A stretch of DNA of 60,319 nucleotides from Sulfurimonas sp. (GTDB lineage Bacteria > Campylobacterota > Campylobacteria > Campylobacterales > Sulfurimonadaceae): the NCBI GenBank assembly GCA_011391635.1, contig JAABQD010000014.1:1-60319 (forward strand). Direction: 5' to 3'. Position 1 is the first letter of the stretch. Each line of letters starts with the position of its first letter. Position numbers and translations under genes: made by a program. The notes beneath the pieces are model-generated. The model was not told the DNA's origin and did no database searches. It was given only the letters and a program-made list of their open reading frames with translations. This document shows, piece by piece, positions 9,204-16,502 of this stretch.

Positions 9204-9833
9204 ATGAAAATCGTTATATTTGATATGGATGGAACGCTTTTGGATTCTCAAAAAGATATTACGATTTCTATCAATCATGTGCGAAAAACAAACTACGATC
9301 TTCCAGCTTTAAGTGAATCCTTTGTAGTTGAAGCTATTAATAGACAAGTGCGAAATCTTCCTAAACTTTTTTATGAAACAGAGGAGTATCAAGAGGGAGA
9401 TAGAGAGCTTTTTGAAGCACACTATGAGAAGCAATGTGTTCAAAATCCCTATCTTTATGAGGGGATTTTAGAGCTACTCAATCAACTCTTGGCATGTGGA
9501 ATTAAACTCTCTGTTGCGACAAATGCTCCGACACTTTTTGCCCAAAGAATGCTTTCGCATCTTGGAATTTATGAGATGTTTGATGTTGTCATTGGTGCGG
9601 ACAAAGTAGAGTTTTCAAAGCCAGACCCACAAATGGTGCATGAAATTCTTAATTTCTATAGTTTTGATAGCCAAATGCACAAAGCGTGGATGGTAGGAGA
9701 CAATGTTAAAGATATGCTTTGTGCTAAGAGTGCAGGGATAGAGTCTGTATTTGCAACTTGGGGATTCTCCCCAGATGGCAAATATGAAACACTTATCCAC
9801 ATGCCAAAAGAGTTATTAGATATTGTTTTATAA
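9204..9833 (+). CDS. HAD-superfamily hydrolase, phosphoglycolate phosphatase-like
   Basis: A 209-residue HAD subfamily IA phosphatase. Motif I is FDMDGTLLDS (nucleophile Asp7, acid Asp9). Motif II Thr is in SVATNAPT, the Lys of motif III in FSKPDPQM, and motif IV is MVGDNVKDM. The helical cap between motifs I and II fits Gph or PgmB-like enzymes; the substrate cannot be read from sequence. ATG at 9204 is preferred over the TTG at 9198. Two exact 11-mer copies occur, at 9490 (Leu-Ala-Cys-Gly) and 9796 (His-Met-Pro). Confidence 0.88.
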   Translation: MKIVIFDMDGTLLDSQKDITISINHVRKTNYDLPALSESFVVEAINRQVRNLPKLFYETEEYQEGDRELFEAHYEKQCVQNPYLYEGILELLNQLLACGIKLSVATNAPTLFAQRMLSHLGIYEMFDVVIGADKVEFSKPDPQMVHEILNFYSFDSQMHKAWMVGDNVKDMLCAKSAGIESVFATWGFSPDGKYETLIHMPKELLDIVL

Positions 9834-9875
9834 AGAAATATGATAGAATAGTCTAAGTACGATAAAGGAGAGAGC

Positions 9876-11135
9876 GTGTTCAATAGTGATGTGTTACTAG
9901 CATTTTTGTTTATGGCTGTGCTTTTTTTGAGACAGATATCCATTTTGAAACAGCCAAATAAAATCAATTATGCACCTTTGATGCTAGGGATTGGTGCGAT
10001 TAGTTCTATTGTTCACTTTGTTATCTACCCTAGCCAAGATGTAGTGATGCTTCTGCGTGAATCTATATTTCCTTTCCTTGTTGCTCTGCTTCTTTATATT
10101 GTCATGAATATTTTGCACCAAACACAACAGACAGAAACGGCAAAAATGCAAGATGAATTTACAAGAGTTTTAGTAGCTCAAGTAACACAGCTCAAAGAGT
10201 TTATGGGTGAATTAGAAGCGAGAATGATTATCTCGCAACAAGAGGATCGCAGTGCTCAAGAGGAGCTACGCGTCAAGTTCAAAGAGGATATTAAGGCTCT
10301 TGAAGCTATCAAACTCAATCAGGGTAAATTTTTAGAAAAATTTGAAGCGATGGAAGATTGGCACAAAGATGTCTCTAAAGAGTTTGAACAGTTTATCCAT
10401 GTAAAAATGCCCTCTTTTGATGAAGTGGTGCATAAACATATCAATATTTTACGAATTGCAGAGCAAGAACACCATAATCAACTCAAAGTCATTATGGAAA
10501 AAGCACTTGAGAGTAAATATGATTCGACGAAAGATATAAGTGAACTCAAAGCAAGTATCCAAAGCATGAAAAATGTCTCAGAAGAGATATCTAAAGCAAT
10601 AGTAAAACAGACACTCCAACAGATATCAGGTGTAACACAAGAGTTCCAAAAACAGCTCATAGCACTCAAATCCTACACAGAGAGCGTAAAAACATCTCTG
10701 CATGAGGGAGAGAATACACTCGCTTCTATCCGACAGCAGAGCGAAATTATCATGAAACAGATGTCACTCTCTGCAAATAAAATGACAGAAATTGAAAAAC
10801 AAAATGAGGGCATTCATAATGTGTATTCAACTATCAAAGAGTTGATGCGTGATATGGAAGTGATTAAGTCGGATTATGTAAAATCAAAAGCAGAACTTAG
10901 TACCCTAGCAAAAGAGTTGAAACTCTCCGAGGGTGAGCATGTACAAGCTATGAAAACAGAGCTAGGAAGCATGAAAACTCAACTCAATACACTCGGAGAG
11001 ACTCTTACAAGCAAAATAGATGCTTCTCTTACAAAATTGGATGAACATTACCACATGGCGGATGATGATATCTCTAAAAATGTTCAGTTTTTAGCAAAAC
11101 GCTCACAACTTAAACAGGGCTACACGCAAAACTAA
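9876..11135 (+). CDS. Membrane-anchored coiled-coil protein of unknown function
   Basis: 419 residues, GTG start with AAAGGAGAG about five bases upstream. Two to three hydrophobic helices occupy about residues 5-85. From about 90 to 400 the protein is charged heptad-type helix without Cys or catalytic motifs, dominated by Glu, Lys, Gln and Ser. This resembles the signalling helices of chemoreceptors or RmuC-like proteins, but the chemoreceptor tip and the RmuC nuclease-like core are absent. A structural or polar scaffold role is possible; I cannot name a family. Followed after three bases by a small secreted-protein gene. Confidence 0.75.
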   Translation: MFNSDVLLAFLFMAVLFLRQISILKQPNKINYAPLMLGIGAISSIVHFVIYPSQDVVMLLRESIFPFLVALLLYIVMNILHQTQQTETAKMQDEFTRVLVAQVTQLKEFMGELEARMIISQQEDRSAQEELRVKFKEDIKALEAIKLNQGKFLEKFEAMEDWHKDVSKEFEQFIHVKMPSFDEVVHKHINILRIAEQEHHNQLKVIMEKALESKYDSTKDISELKASIQSMKNVSEEISKAIVKQTLQQISGVTQEFQKQLIALKSYTESVKTSLHEGENTLASIRQQSEIIMKQMSLSANKMTEIEKQNEGIHNVYSTIKELMRDMEVIKSDYVKSKAELSTLAKELKLSEGEHVQAMKTELGSMKTQLNTLGETLTSKIDASLTKLDEHYHMADDDISKNVQFLAKRSQLKQGYTQN

Positions 11136-11144
11136 ATTTTGTTG

Positions 11145-11396
11145 ATGGTAAAAAAAATTGCAGTTGGATTTTTCTCTCTTCTTCTGATGCACTCCAGCCT
11201 GAGTGCAGACCCAAAATGGATTCCAATCGAACCAATCAATTTCAATGAAAGTACAAAAAAAGATACAAATCTCTCTCAAATCAAGCCTTCAAATAATCTG
11301 CTAGAAAATGTAAAAATCTTGCAGCAACTCTTAGACAAAACAAAAGAGGATGAAAAATTGGATGACGAAGAAGAAAAAAATTGGTATCCTCTTTAA
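11145..11396 (+). CDS. Small predicted periplasmic protein
   Basis: About 83 residues. A signal peptide is visible (MVKKIAVGFFSLLLMHSSLS, then ADPKW), followed by a short, strongly charged region rich in Lys, Asp and Glu that ends in NWYPL. The preceding in-frame TTG codons are unlikely starts; ATG at 11145 is chosen. It sits nine bases after the coiled-coil gene and is probably cotranscribed. No family recognised. Immediately downstream is a ribosome site and a truncated ybgC start. Confidence 0.7.
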   Translation: MVKKIAVGFFSLLLMHSSLSADPKWIPIEPINFNESTKKDTNLSQIKPSNNLLENVKILQQLLDKTKEDEKLDDEEEKNWYPL

Positions 11397-11402
11397 AATT
11401 TT

Positions 11403-11437
11403 AGGAGAGTTCAAATGCAAATACGAGTCTCCTATGA
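11403..11437 (+). pseudogene. ybgC: Relict 5' end of ybgC, candidate left attachment site
   Basis: TTAGGAGAG is followed five bases on by ATG (11414) and eight sensible codons reading MQIRVSYD, then a TAG stop. The intact ybgC at 22861 begins MQIRVYYED, and 15 bases (AATGCAAATACGAGT) are identical at both places. I read this as the original start of ybgC, cut off when the 11.4-kb segment up to 22860 was inserted. A chance 15-base match in an AT-rich window is possible, but the good ribosome site and the integrase remnant at the other end favour an attachment site. Confidence 0.5.
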
Positions 11438-11645
11438 TTAGGCTATGGAAAATTATAGGATTTCGTTCCACACGCAAATGTTCCACATGTAAATTGCTAT
11501 GAAAAAGTACCTTTGATTGTAATTAATATATTTGAGTTGCTTAGAAATACCTAACTACAATTAATCTAGTAAGCTATAATCATAGCATCACTAAAAAAGA
11601 GTTACTCAACAGTACCTCTTAATATTTTATCATAAAGGTCACACT

Positions 11646-12122
11646 TTGAAAAATTTACTTCTTTCCTACACATGCACAATTGAAGCTCCTATTCAAGAGG
11701 TTTGCTCATTTCATACGGATACTCAAAATCTTCCTCTTATTACTCCGCCGTGGATTGATGTAACAATTGTTTCCATGGATACACCGATGCATGAAAACTC
11801 TCAAGTAGAACTTCGTATCAAACGCTTTGGAATTCCAACCCTATGGAAAATGAAAATAGATAAACTTGATTGTCCACATGAAGTTATTGATGAAATGATA
11901 AGCGGTCCTTTTAAGCATTTTCGTCATGAGAGAAAATTTATGTTCCTTAGCGATTCTGTAACACAAATGGATGAGACTATTACCCTTGTTTTACCTTTTG
12001 GATTTTTAGGAAGATTGTTTTTTACTTTTATTCAAAAAGATATGAATAAGATGTTTGCATATCGTCACCATGCTACTAAAGAGTATTTCAAAAATAAAAA
12101 AGATATTGTGTCTATTGCATGA
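11646..12122 (+). CDS. SRPBCC-family (START/Bet v1-like fold) protein
   Basis: 158 residues with the SRPBCC pattern: an opening beta strand with SYTCTIEAPIQEVCSFHTD, a central region with LRIKRFGIPTLWKMKI, then GPFKHFRHERKFMF and a C-terminal helix. These proteins bind hydrophobic ligands or act as polyketide cyclase-like proteins; some relatives are fused to or neighbour SDR epimerases. The ligand cannot be inferred. TTG start with AAAGG six bases before it. It is the first gene inside the probable island; the 240 bases upstream hold only the ybgC relict and presumably its promoter. Confidence 0.72.
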   Translation: MKNLLLSYTCTIEAPIQEVCSFHTDTQNLPLITPPWIDVTIVSMDTPMHENSQVELRIKRFGIPTLWKMKIDKLDCPHEVIDEMISGPFKHFRHERKFMFLSDSVTQMDETITLVLPFGFLGRLFFTFIQKDMNKMFAYRHHATKEYFKNKKDIVSIA

Positions 12123-12147
12123 ATTGTAAGCGATAAAAGTTGCAAAA

Positions 12148-12576
12148 ATGAGAGTGTTTATGTATATTAAAACCACCCCGAGCGATACTATAAAAAAATA
12201 TTTATCTCTTTTACTCTTCTTTATATTTTTTAATGGATGTATGGAGCGGGAAATTTATACAGAAATTACACAACCCTCTTTCATTGCTCATCCTCCAGTT
12301 GCACTCCACATCGATGATATAAGCGGTAGCCTTAAAAGTGATTTTAAAAACGATTCAAATGCTCTTCTTCATCTAGAAGTTTACACTCACTGTGCCAATT
12401 GCACCAATGTCCAAAGCCGTTCCATAGGAACTGATTTTGATGGGTATATTCGTATTACGATAAAGGATGTAAACAGTACAATCGCACGTGCTCAGATGGA
12501 TTATAAGGGAGAAGCTGATGCGAAGAAAATTCAACATGTTTACGATCATCTCATAAAAGAGCTCAAATGGAAATAA
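12148..12576 (+). CDS. Hypothetical lipoprotein
   Basis: 142 residues. A lipoprotein signal is visible: positive N-terminus, hydrophobic stretch LSLLLFFIFF and the lipobox FNGC with Cys at residue 31. The mature part has a CANC pair, which could bind metal or form a disulfide, and a predicted beta-rich domain (YIRITIKDVNSTIARAQMDY). The second residue after the Cys is Glu, which does not signal inner-membrane retention by the E. coli rule. No family recognised. The SD is weak, and translation from ATG 12160 is also possible. Confidence 0.65.
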   Translation: MRVFMYIKTTPSDTIKKYLSLLLFFIFFNGCMEREIYTEITQPSFIAHPPVALHIDDISGSLKSDFKNDSNALLHLEVYTHCANCTNVQSRSIGTDFDGYIRITIKDVNSTIARAQMDYKGEADAKKIQHVYDHLIKELKWK

Positions 12577-12675
12577 AAGCTCTCTGAGCCACTTTAAAAT
12601 TTCAGTAAAAAGATATAATCTCATAATAATTTTTAGGATGCAAATGGCATCTATGCGTATGAGAGAAGGATAGAA

Positions 12676-13278
12676 ATGGGTGTAATAAAGATTACTGATA
12701 ATATAGACTGCTTTGCAGAGGAGTTTAAAAATATTTCTCTCTCTGGCTCCAAGATTCAAAAAGCAGAGTTCGAAGCGTGTACATTTGTATCTTGTGATTT
12801 TAGTGAAACTTTCTTCTCCTCATGTAGATTCGTCGAATGCCGTTTTGAGAACTGCAACCTGAGTCTCATAAAACTCACCAATACTAAAATGAGTGATGTT
12901 TCGTTTGTATCATGTAAGATGATTGGCATTGATTGGACTATGGGTGATTGGAAAAGTTTACTGAGTGCTGATCCTATAAAATTTACAGAGTGTATTCTAA
13001 ATGACAGTAACTTCTTAGGCTTAACGCTAGAGGGTATAGTAATGAAAGAGTGCCGTGCCAAAGAGGTAGATTTTCGCAACGCTTCATTTCAAAAAGCTAA
13101 TTTTTCAGGTACGGATTTTAAGGGAGCACTGTTTGATAACACACACTTGGAATATGCTAATTTTACCGATGCCCAAAACACCCTCATCGACATAAGAAAG
13201 AACTATCTCAAAGGAGCAATCTTCAGCCGATATGAAGCTCTGTTTTTGCTTGAAGTAATGGGAATTACATTAGTCTGA
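12676..13278 (+). CDS. Pentapeptide-repeat protein
   Basis: 200 residues built largely of A(D/N)LxF-type pentapeptides, for example CDFSETFFSSCRFVECRFENCNL near 40-60 and VDFRNASFQKANFSGTDFKGALFDN near 135-160. They fold as a right-handed quadrilateral beta helix. The centre positions are often Phe and the preceding ones often Cys. The two-part repeat with an interruption around IDWTMGDWKSL resembles Qnr/McbG-type proteins that protect DNA gyrase, but that function cannot be asserted from sequence. AAGGA lies five bases before the ATG. A terminator follows at 13310. Confidence 0.85.
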   Translation: MGVIKITDNIDCFAEEFKNISLSGSKIQKAEFEACTFVSCDFSETFFSSCRFVECRFENCNLSLIKLTNTKMSDVSFVSCKMIGIDWTMGDWKSLLSADPIKFTECILNDSNFLGLTLEGIVMKECRAKEVDFRNASFQKANFSGTDFKGALFDNTHLEYANFTDAQNTLIDIRKNYLKGAIFSRYEALFLLEVMGITLV

Positions 13279-13309
13279 GATTGGGTATAGGGTGCTTATC
13301 AAGAAACAC

Positions 13310-13342
13310 TGCCAGATGCATTGTAAAGTCTGGCACTTTTTT
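13310..13342 (+). terminator. Rho-independent terminator after the pentapeptide gene
   Basis: TGCCAGA (13310-13316) pairs with TCTGGCA (13329-13335) across a 12-base loop, followed by CTTTTTT. It is 31 bases after the stop of the pentapeptide gene and in the correct orientation. Confidence 0.8.
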
Positions 13343-13527
13343 GAGCTACTATCTTATATAATTACAAAGATTTATTTGGAAATATATCGAATAAACAAAC
13401 TACTGTAAATTTCACTTTCATGTTTCCATTCCTTTCATTTTAAGTTTCCACATGCCAAAAATATTTTTGATTTTTCTCGGAGTTAATGGAACTCTTTGTG
13501 CTACATAAAATGCAAATAGGGAGAATA

Positions 13528-13878
13528 ATGAAAAAATCAGCAGCATTTTTGGCAAACAAAAAAACGGATTATTTTGAACTTTTTGAAAAGAAAAAATCTA
13601 AAGTGAGAATCACACTTAAAACAAAACAAAAAGAAGAAGTTGCTTTTGGTGAAAAAACAACGCATAATCGTTTTATATCCGCAGAAGACAGAGACAGAAG
13701 AATTGAAATCAAGGCAATTAAGGCTGAAATTTATCGTTTGCTTACAGCCAGAGAACCGCAAACTACACGGATACAAATGCAAAAAAAATCTGTTGAAGAT
13801 AGACGCGCTGAACTTATCTATTGTAAACAAATATTAGAAGCTAATGTAAATACAAAATCATTTATTCATTTTTCATAA
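13528..13878 (+). CDS. Small basic hypothetical protein
   Basis: 116 residues from ATG 13528, chosen because GGGAG stands five bases upstream; an in-frame ATG at 13486 has no such site. The protein is rich in Lys, Arg and Glu, apparently helical, with no signal peptide and no membrane segment (KKKSKVRITLKTKQKEEV, later SAEDRDRRIEIKAIKAEIYRLL). No family recognised. It stands alone between the pentapeptide gene and the sensor-kinase pair. An exact 11-mer copy at 13447-13457 lies in its upstream region and is the only one in the putative island. Confidence 0.55.
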   Translation: MKKSAAFLANKKTDYFELFEKKKSKVRITLKTKQKEEVAFGEKTTHNRFISAEDRDRRIEIKAIKAEIYRLLTAREPQTTRIQMQKKSVEDRRAELIYCKQILEANVNTKSFIHFS

Positions 13879-14033
13879 AAGTCATGTGTACTCAAAGCAC
13901 TATTGGCTTTGCTATTTTTATAATATGTAATTGAAAAAAAGTGGAAGCTCAGAATATTATGAAAGGAGATAATTTTAAAATTTAAGAGGTTTGATGTGTT
14001 ATAATCAAAAAGCTGTTGTTTTTAGGATATATT

Positions 14034-16502
14034 TTGCATTTCTTTTTATCTCTATTTTTTTTATTTTTTCTAGCCGGTTCGATGAATGCGAGTTCCTTAA
14101 AGAGTACATCGCTTCAGTTTATGTGGCTTGATCAATTTGAGTTTGCAGGGTTTTATATTGCCAAAGAGAAAGGTTTTTACGCACAAGAGGGAATAGATGT
14201 AAACTTTATTCCCTACAATCCAAACAAAGATACTTTTGATGCGCTCTTTGATGGAACTGCTGATTTTAGTACAGGTTCGGCTTCTATCCTCATAAAACAT
14301 GCACAAAATAAAAACAAAATTACTATCCTCTCCACTGTTTTTCAATCTTCTCCTTTAATGCTTTTGGGAATCAAAGACTATGGTATTGAAAAATTAGAAG
14401 ATATTAAAGGCAAGAAGGTCATGCTGACAAATGAGCAACAATCTTTTGCAACATTTCAAACGATGCTTCGTTCCCATAATGTTTCTCTTAGTGAAATACA
14501 AGTTATTCCTCATAGCTACAATGTTGATGATTTAATCCATAAAAAAACAGATTTAATGGTTGCTTACACTACAAATGAGCCTTATATTTTACAAGAAAAA
14601 GGGTATCAGCCTCAGATTTTACATCCTAAAGAGTATGGGTTTGATTTTTATGAAGAGCTTATTTTTACATCCCAAAAGATGGTAGAGATTGAACCTGATT
14701 TAGTTGAAGCTTTTCATAAGGCGACTATCAAAGGGTGGCTTTATGCTTTCAATAATATAGAAGAGAGTGCAAAGCTTATATATGAAAAATATAATCCCCA
14801 AAAGAAAAGCTTAGAGAGTCTTATTTTTGAAGGAAATGAGATGAAAAAACTCGCTTTCATTCCTGGAGTTGAATTTGGTTCTGTAAATATTGAAAGACTA
14901 AAAAGCATAGAACAAAGCTATCGCATTATGAATCTTCTTGAAAAAAGTGTTGATTATTATGGCATGATTTATAATCCTAGCTATAAACTCTTTAGTGAAG
15001 AAGAGAGAGCATATTTATGGAATAAAGGCACACTAAAAATGTGTGTACTCAAAGACAACCATCCTTTTGAGTTATATGTCGATGGTCTTTATCAAGGATT
15101 AGTCGCCGAGTATGTAAATAAAATAACGAAACATACAAAGCTTCCAATTGAGTGGGTTGTTTCTGAAAATATAGATGAGAGCCTTTTAAAACTACGATAT
15201 GGACAGTGTGATATTGTTCCAATGACGATACAAAACTCACTGCATGATAAAACTTTAGAATATACTTCAAGCTATTTAGAACAAAAAATAGCCATTATCA
15301 GTGATCATCAAACTCCCTTTATTAAGTCAATTGAGGATACAGCGAAGCTTCATATATCGGTTCTCAAAAATAGTGAACTCAAAGAGCATTTAAAAACAGT
15401 TCTTCCAAATAAAGAATTTTTAGAAATAAACTCTATCAGTCAAGCGATAGAACTCATAAAAGAAGGTGTAATAGATATTCATATAGGTACACTTTATGAA
15501 GTCAATAGTGCCCTTGCAAAAAATGACACAGTACGCATAAATACTATTGTAGATGCGGCTATATCCAACTCCGCAGCCGTGAGATTTAATGACAAAAATC
15601 TTCAATCCATCGTGTCGAAAATTTTTAATAATATTAATCAAAAAGAGAAACAAGAGATTGAAAATAGATGGCTTCAAATTGAGATAGTAAAAGTTTATGA
15701 AAAACATCAAATTTTATTTTTTATATCACTCACACTTATAGTGTTGGCTACGCTTTATGGGGGTTATTTATATTTTAGACGAGCTGTTAAAAAATCAGTA
15801 GATGCAAGAGTTTTAGAAGAGATGATATTTTTTGAACACAACAAGCTCTCTTCTATCGGAAAACTTTTAAGTATCATAGGCATAAATTGGAAGGAAAATA
15901 TTTCAAAAATACGCGTGATGCAAAAAGAACTTAGAGAGAGTGTCACTTACGAACAAAATCAAGAAGATATAGAAAAATCATTAAGAAAACAGCAACTTAT
16001 TGTACAAGAGATGTCCCAAGAGATAGAAAACTTCCTTACCCTTTACAAATCTGACAAGGCGAAAGAAAACCTCAATATATATAGAGTTTTTCAAGATGCA
16101 AAAGAGATATGGAAGCACTCTTTAGAAAATACAACTATTACGCTTCGTGAAGATATTGATAAATCACTAGAAATATATACGAGTAAAAATGAACTTTTAC
16201 AGCTTTTTTTGTCTATTATTGATTATATATTGGAGCGATTTAAAACAAAAAATATAGAAGATGGCTTTATTTATTTGATTATAAAAAAAGAAGCTCAAAA
16301 AATCATCATAGTTTTTCAAGATAGTGATTCTGAATTTGATGAGCATGAGATGGTATTTGACAGAAAAAAACAAAGTAGTATGATGCTGAGTCTTTATACT
16401 ACCCAGCAGATGTTAAAAGAGAATTTTAACGGTAGTATTAAAGTGAGTAAAAATCAAATTGGTAGAGTATTTGAAATAGAGTTAGGAGTTCACAATGGTT
16501 AA
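14034..16502 (+). CDS. NMT1/SBP sensor with degenerate histidine-kinase module (pseudokinase)
   Basis: About 822 residues. Signal-like helix, then an NMT1/THI5-like binding domain (FMWLDQFEFAGFYIAKEKGFY onward, about 25-330), a second SBP_3-like domain (about 340-560), a membrane helix near 570-590 and a kinase-like C-terminus. The aligned H-box of the next gene reads LIAHQWRQPL; here it is IGINWKENI, with Asn at residue 618 in place of the phospho-His. The N-box Asn and the glycine motifs of the ATP lid are lost as well (QDSDSEFDEHE, SSMMLSL). It should not phosphorylate itself. TTG 14034 follows AGGA by six bases; TTG 14016 is an alternative. Overlaps the next gene by eight bases. Confidence 0.83.
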   Translation: MHFFLSLFFLFFLAGSMNASSLKSTSLQFMWLDQFEFAGFYIAKEKGFYAQEGIDVNFIPYNPNKDTFDALFDGTADFSTGSASILIKHAQNKNKITILSTVFQSSPLMLLGIKDYGIEKLEDIKGKKVMLTNEQQSFATFQTMLRSHNVSLSEIQVIPHSYNVDDLIHKKTDLMVAYTTNEPYILQEKGYQPQILHPKEYGFDFYEELIFTSQKMVEIEPDLVEAFHKATIKGWLYAFNNIEESAKLIYEKYNPQKKSLESLIFEGNEMKKLAFIPGVEFGSVNIERLKSIEQSYRIMNLLEKSVDYYGMIYNPSYKLFSEEERAYLWNKGTLKMCVLKDNHPFELYVDGLYQGLVAEYVNKITKHTKLPIEWVVSENIDESLLKLRYGQCDIVPMTIQNSLHDKTLEYTSSYLEQKIAIISDHQTPFIKSIEDTAKLHISVLKNSELKEHLKTVLPNKEFLEINSISQAIELIKEGVIDIHIGTLYEVNSALAKNDTVRINTIVDAAISNSAAVRFNDKNLQSIVSKIFNNINQKEKQEIENRWLQIEIVKVYEKHQILFFISLTLIVLATLYGGYLYFRRAVKKSVDARVLEEMIFFEHNKLSSIGKLLSIIGINWKENISKIRVMQKELRESVTYEQNQEDIEKSLRKQQLIVQEMSQEIENFLTLYKSDKAKENLNIYRVFQDAKEIWKHSLENTTITLREDIDKSLEIYTSKNELLQLFLSIIDYILERFKTKNIEDGFIYLIIKKEAQKIIIVFQDSDSEFDEHEMVFDRKKQSSMMLSLYTTQQMLKENFNGSIKVSKNQIGRVFEIELGVHNG

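Noticed and set aside
11113..11490. Near-copies of the 11-mer such as TTCCACATGTAA at 11481
   Set aside because: They keep only seven or eight core bases and are within chance for an AT-rich sequence, so I did not count them.
11510..11560. Similar AATTAAT-type elements as an inverted repeat upstream of the SRPBCC gene
   Set aside because: The arms (TTGTAATTAATA and ACAATTAATC) do not pair over more than a few bases; AT content explains them.
13879..13925. AAAGC-N7-GCTTT hairpin after the small basic protein as a terminator
   Set aside because: The five-base stem is weak and not followed by a clean T run; too little to list.
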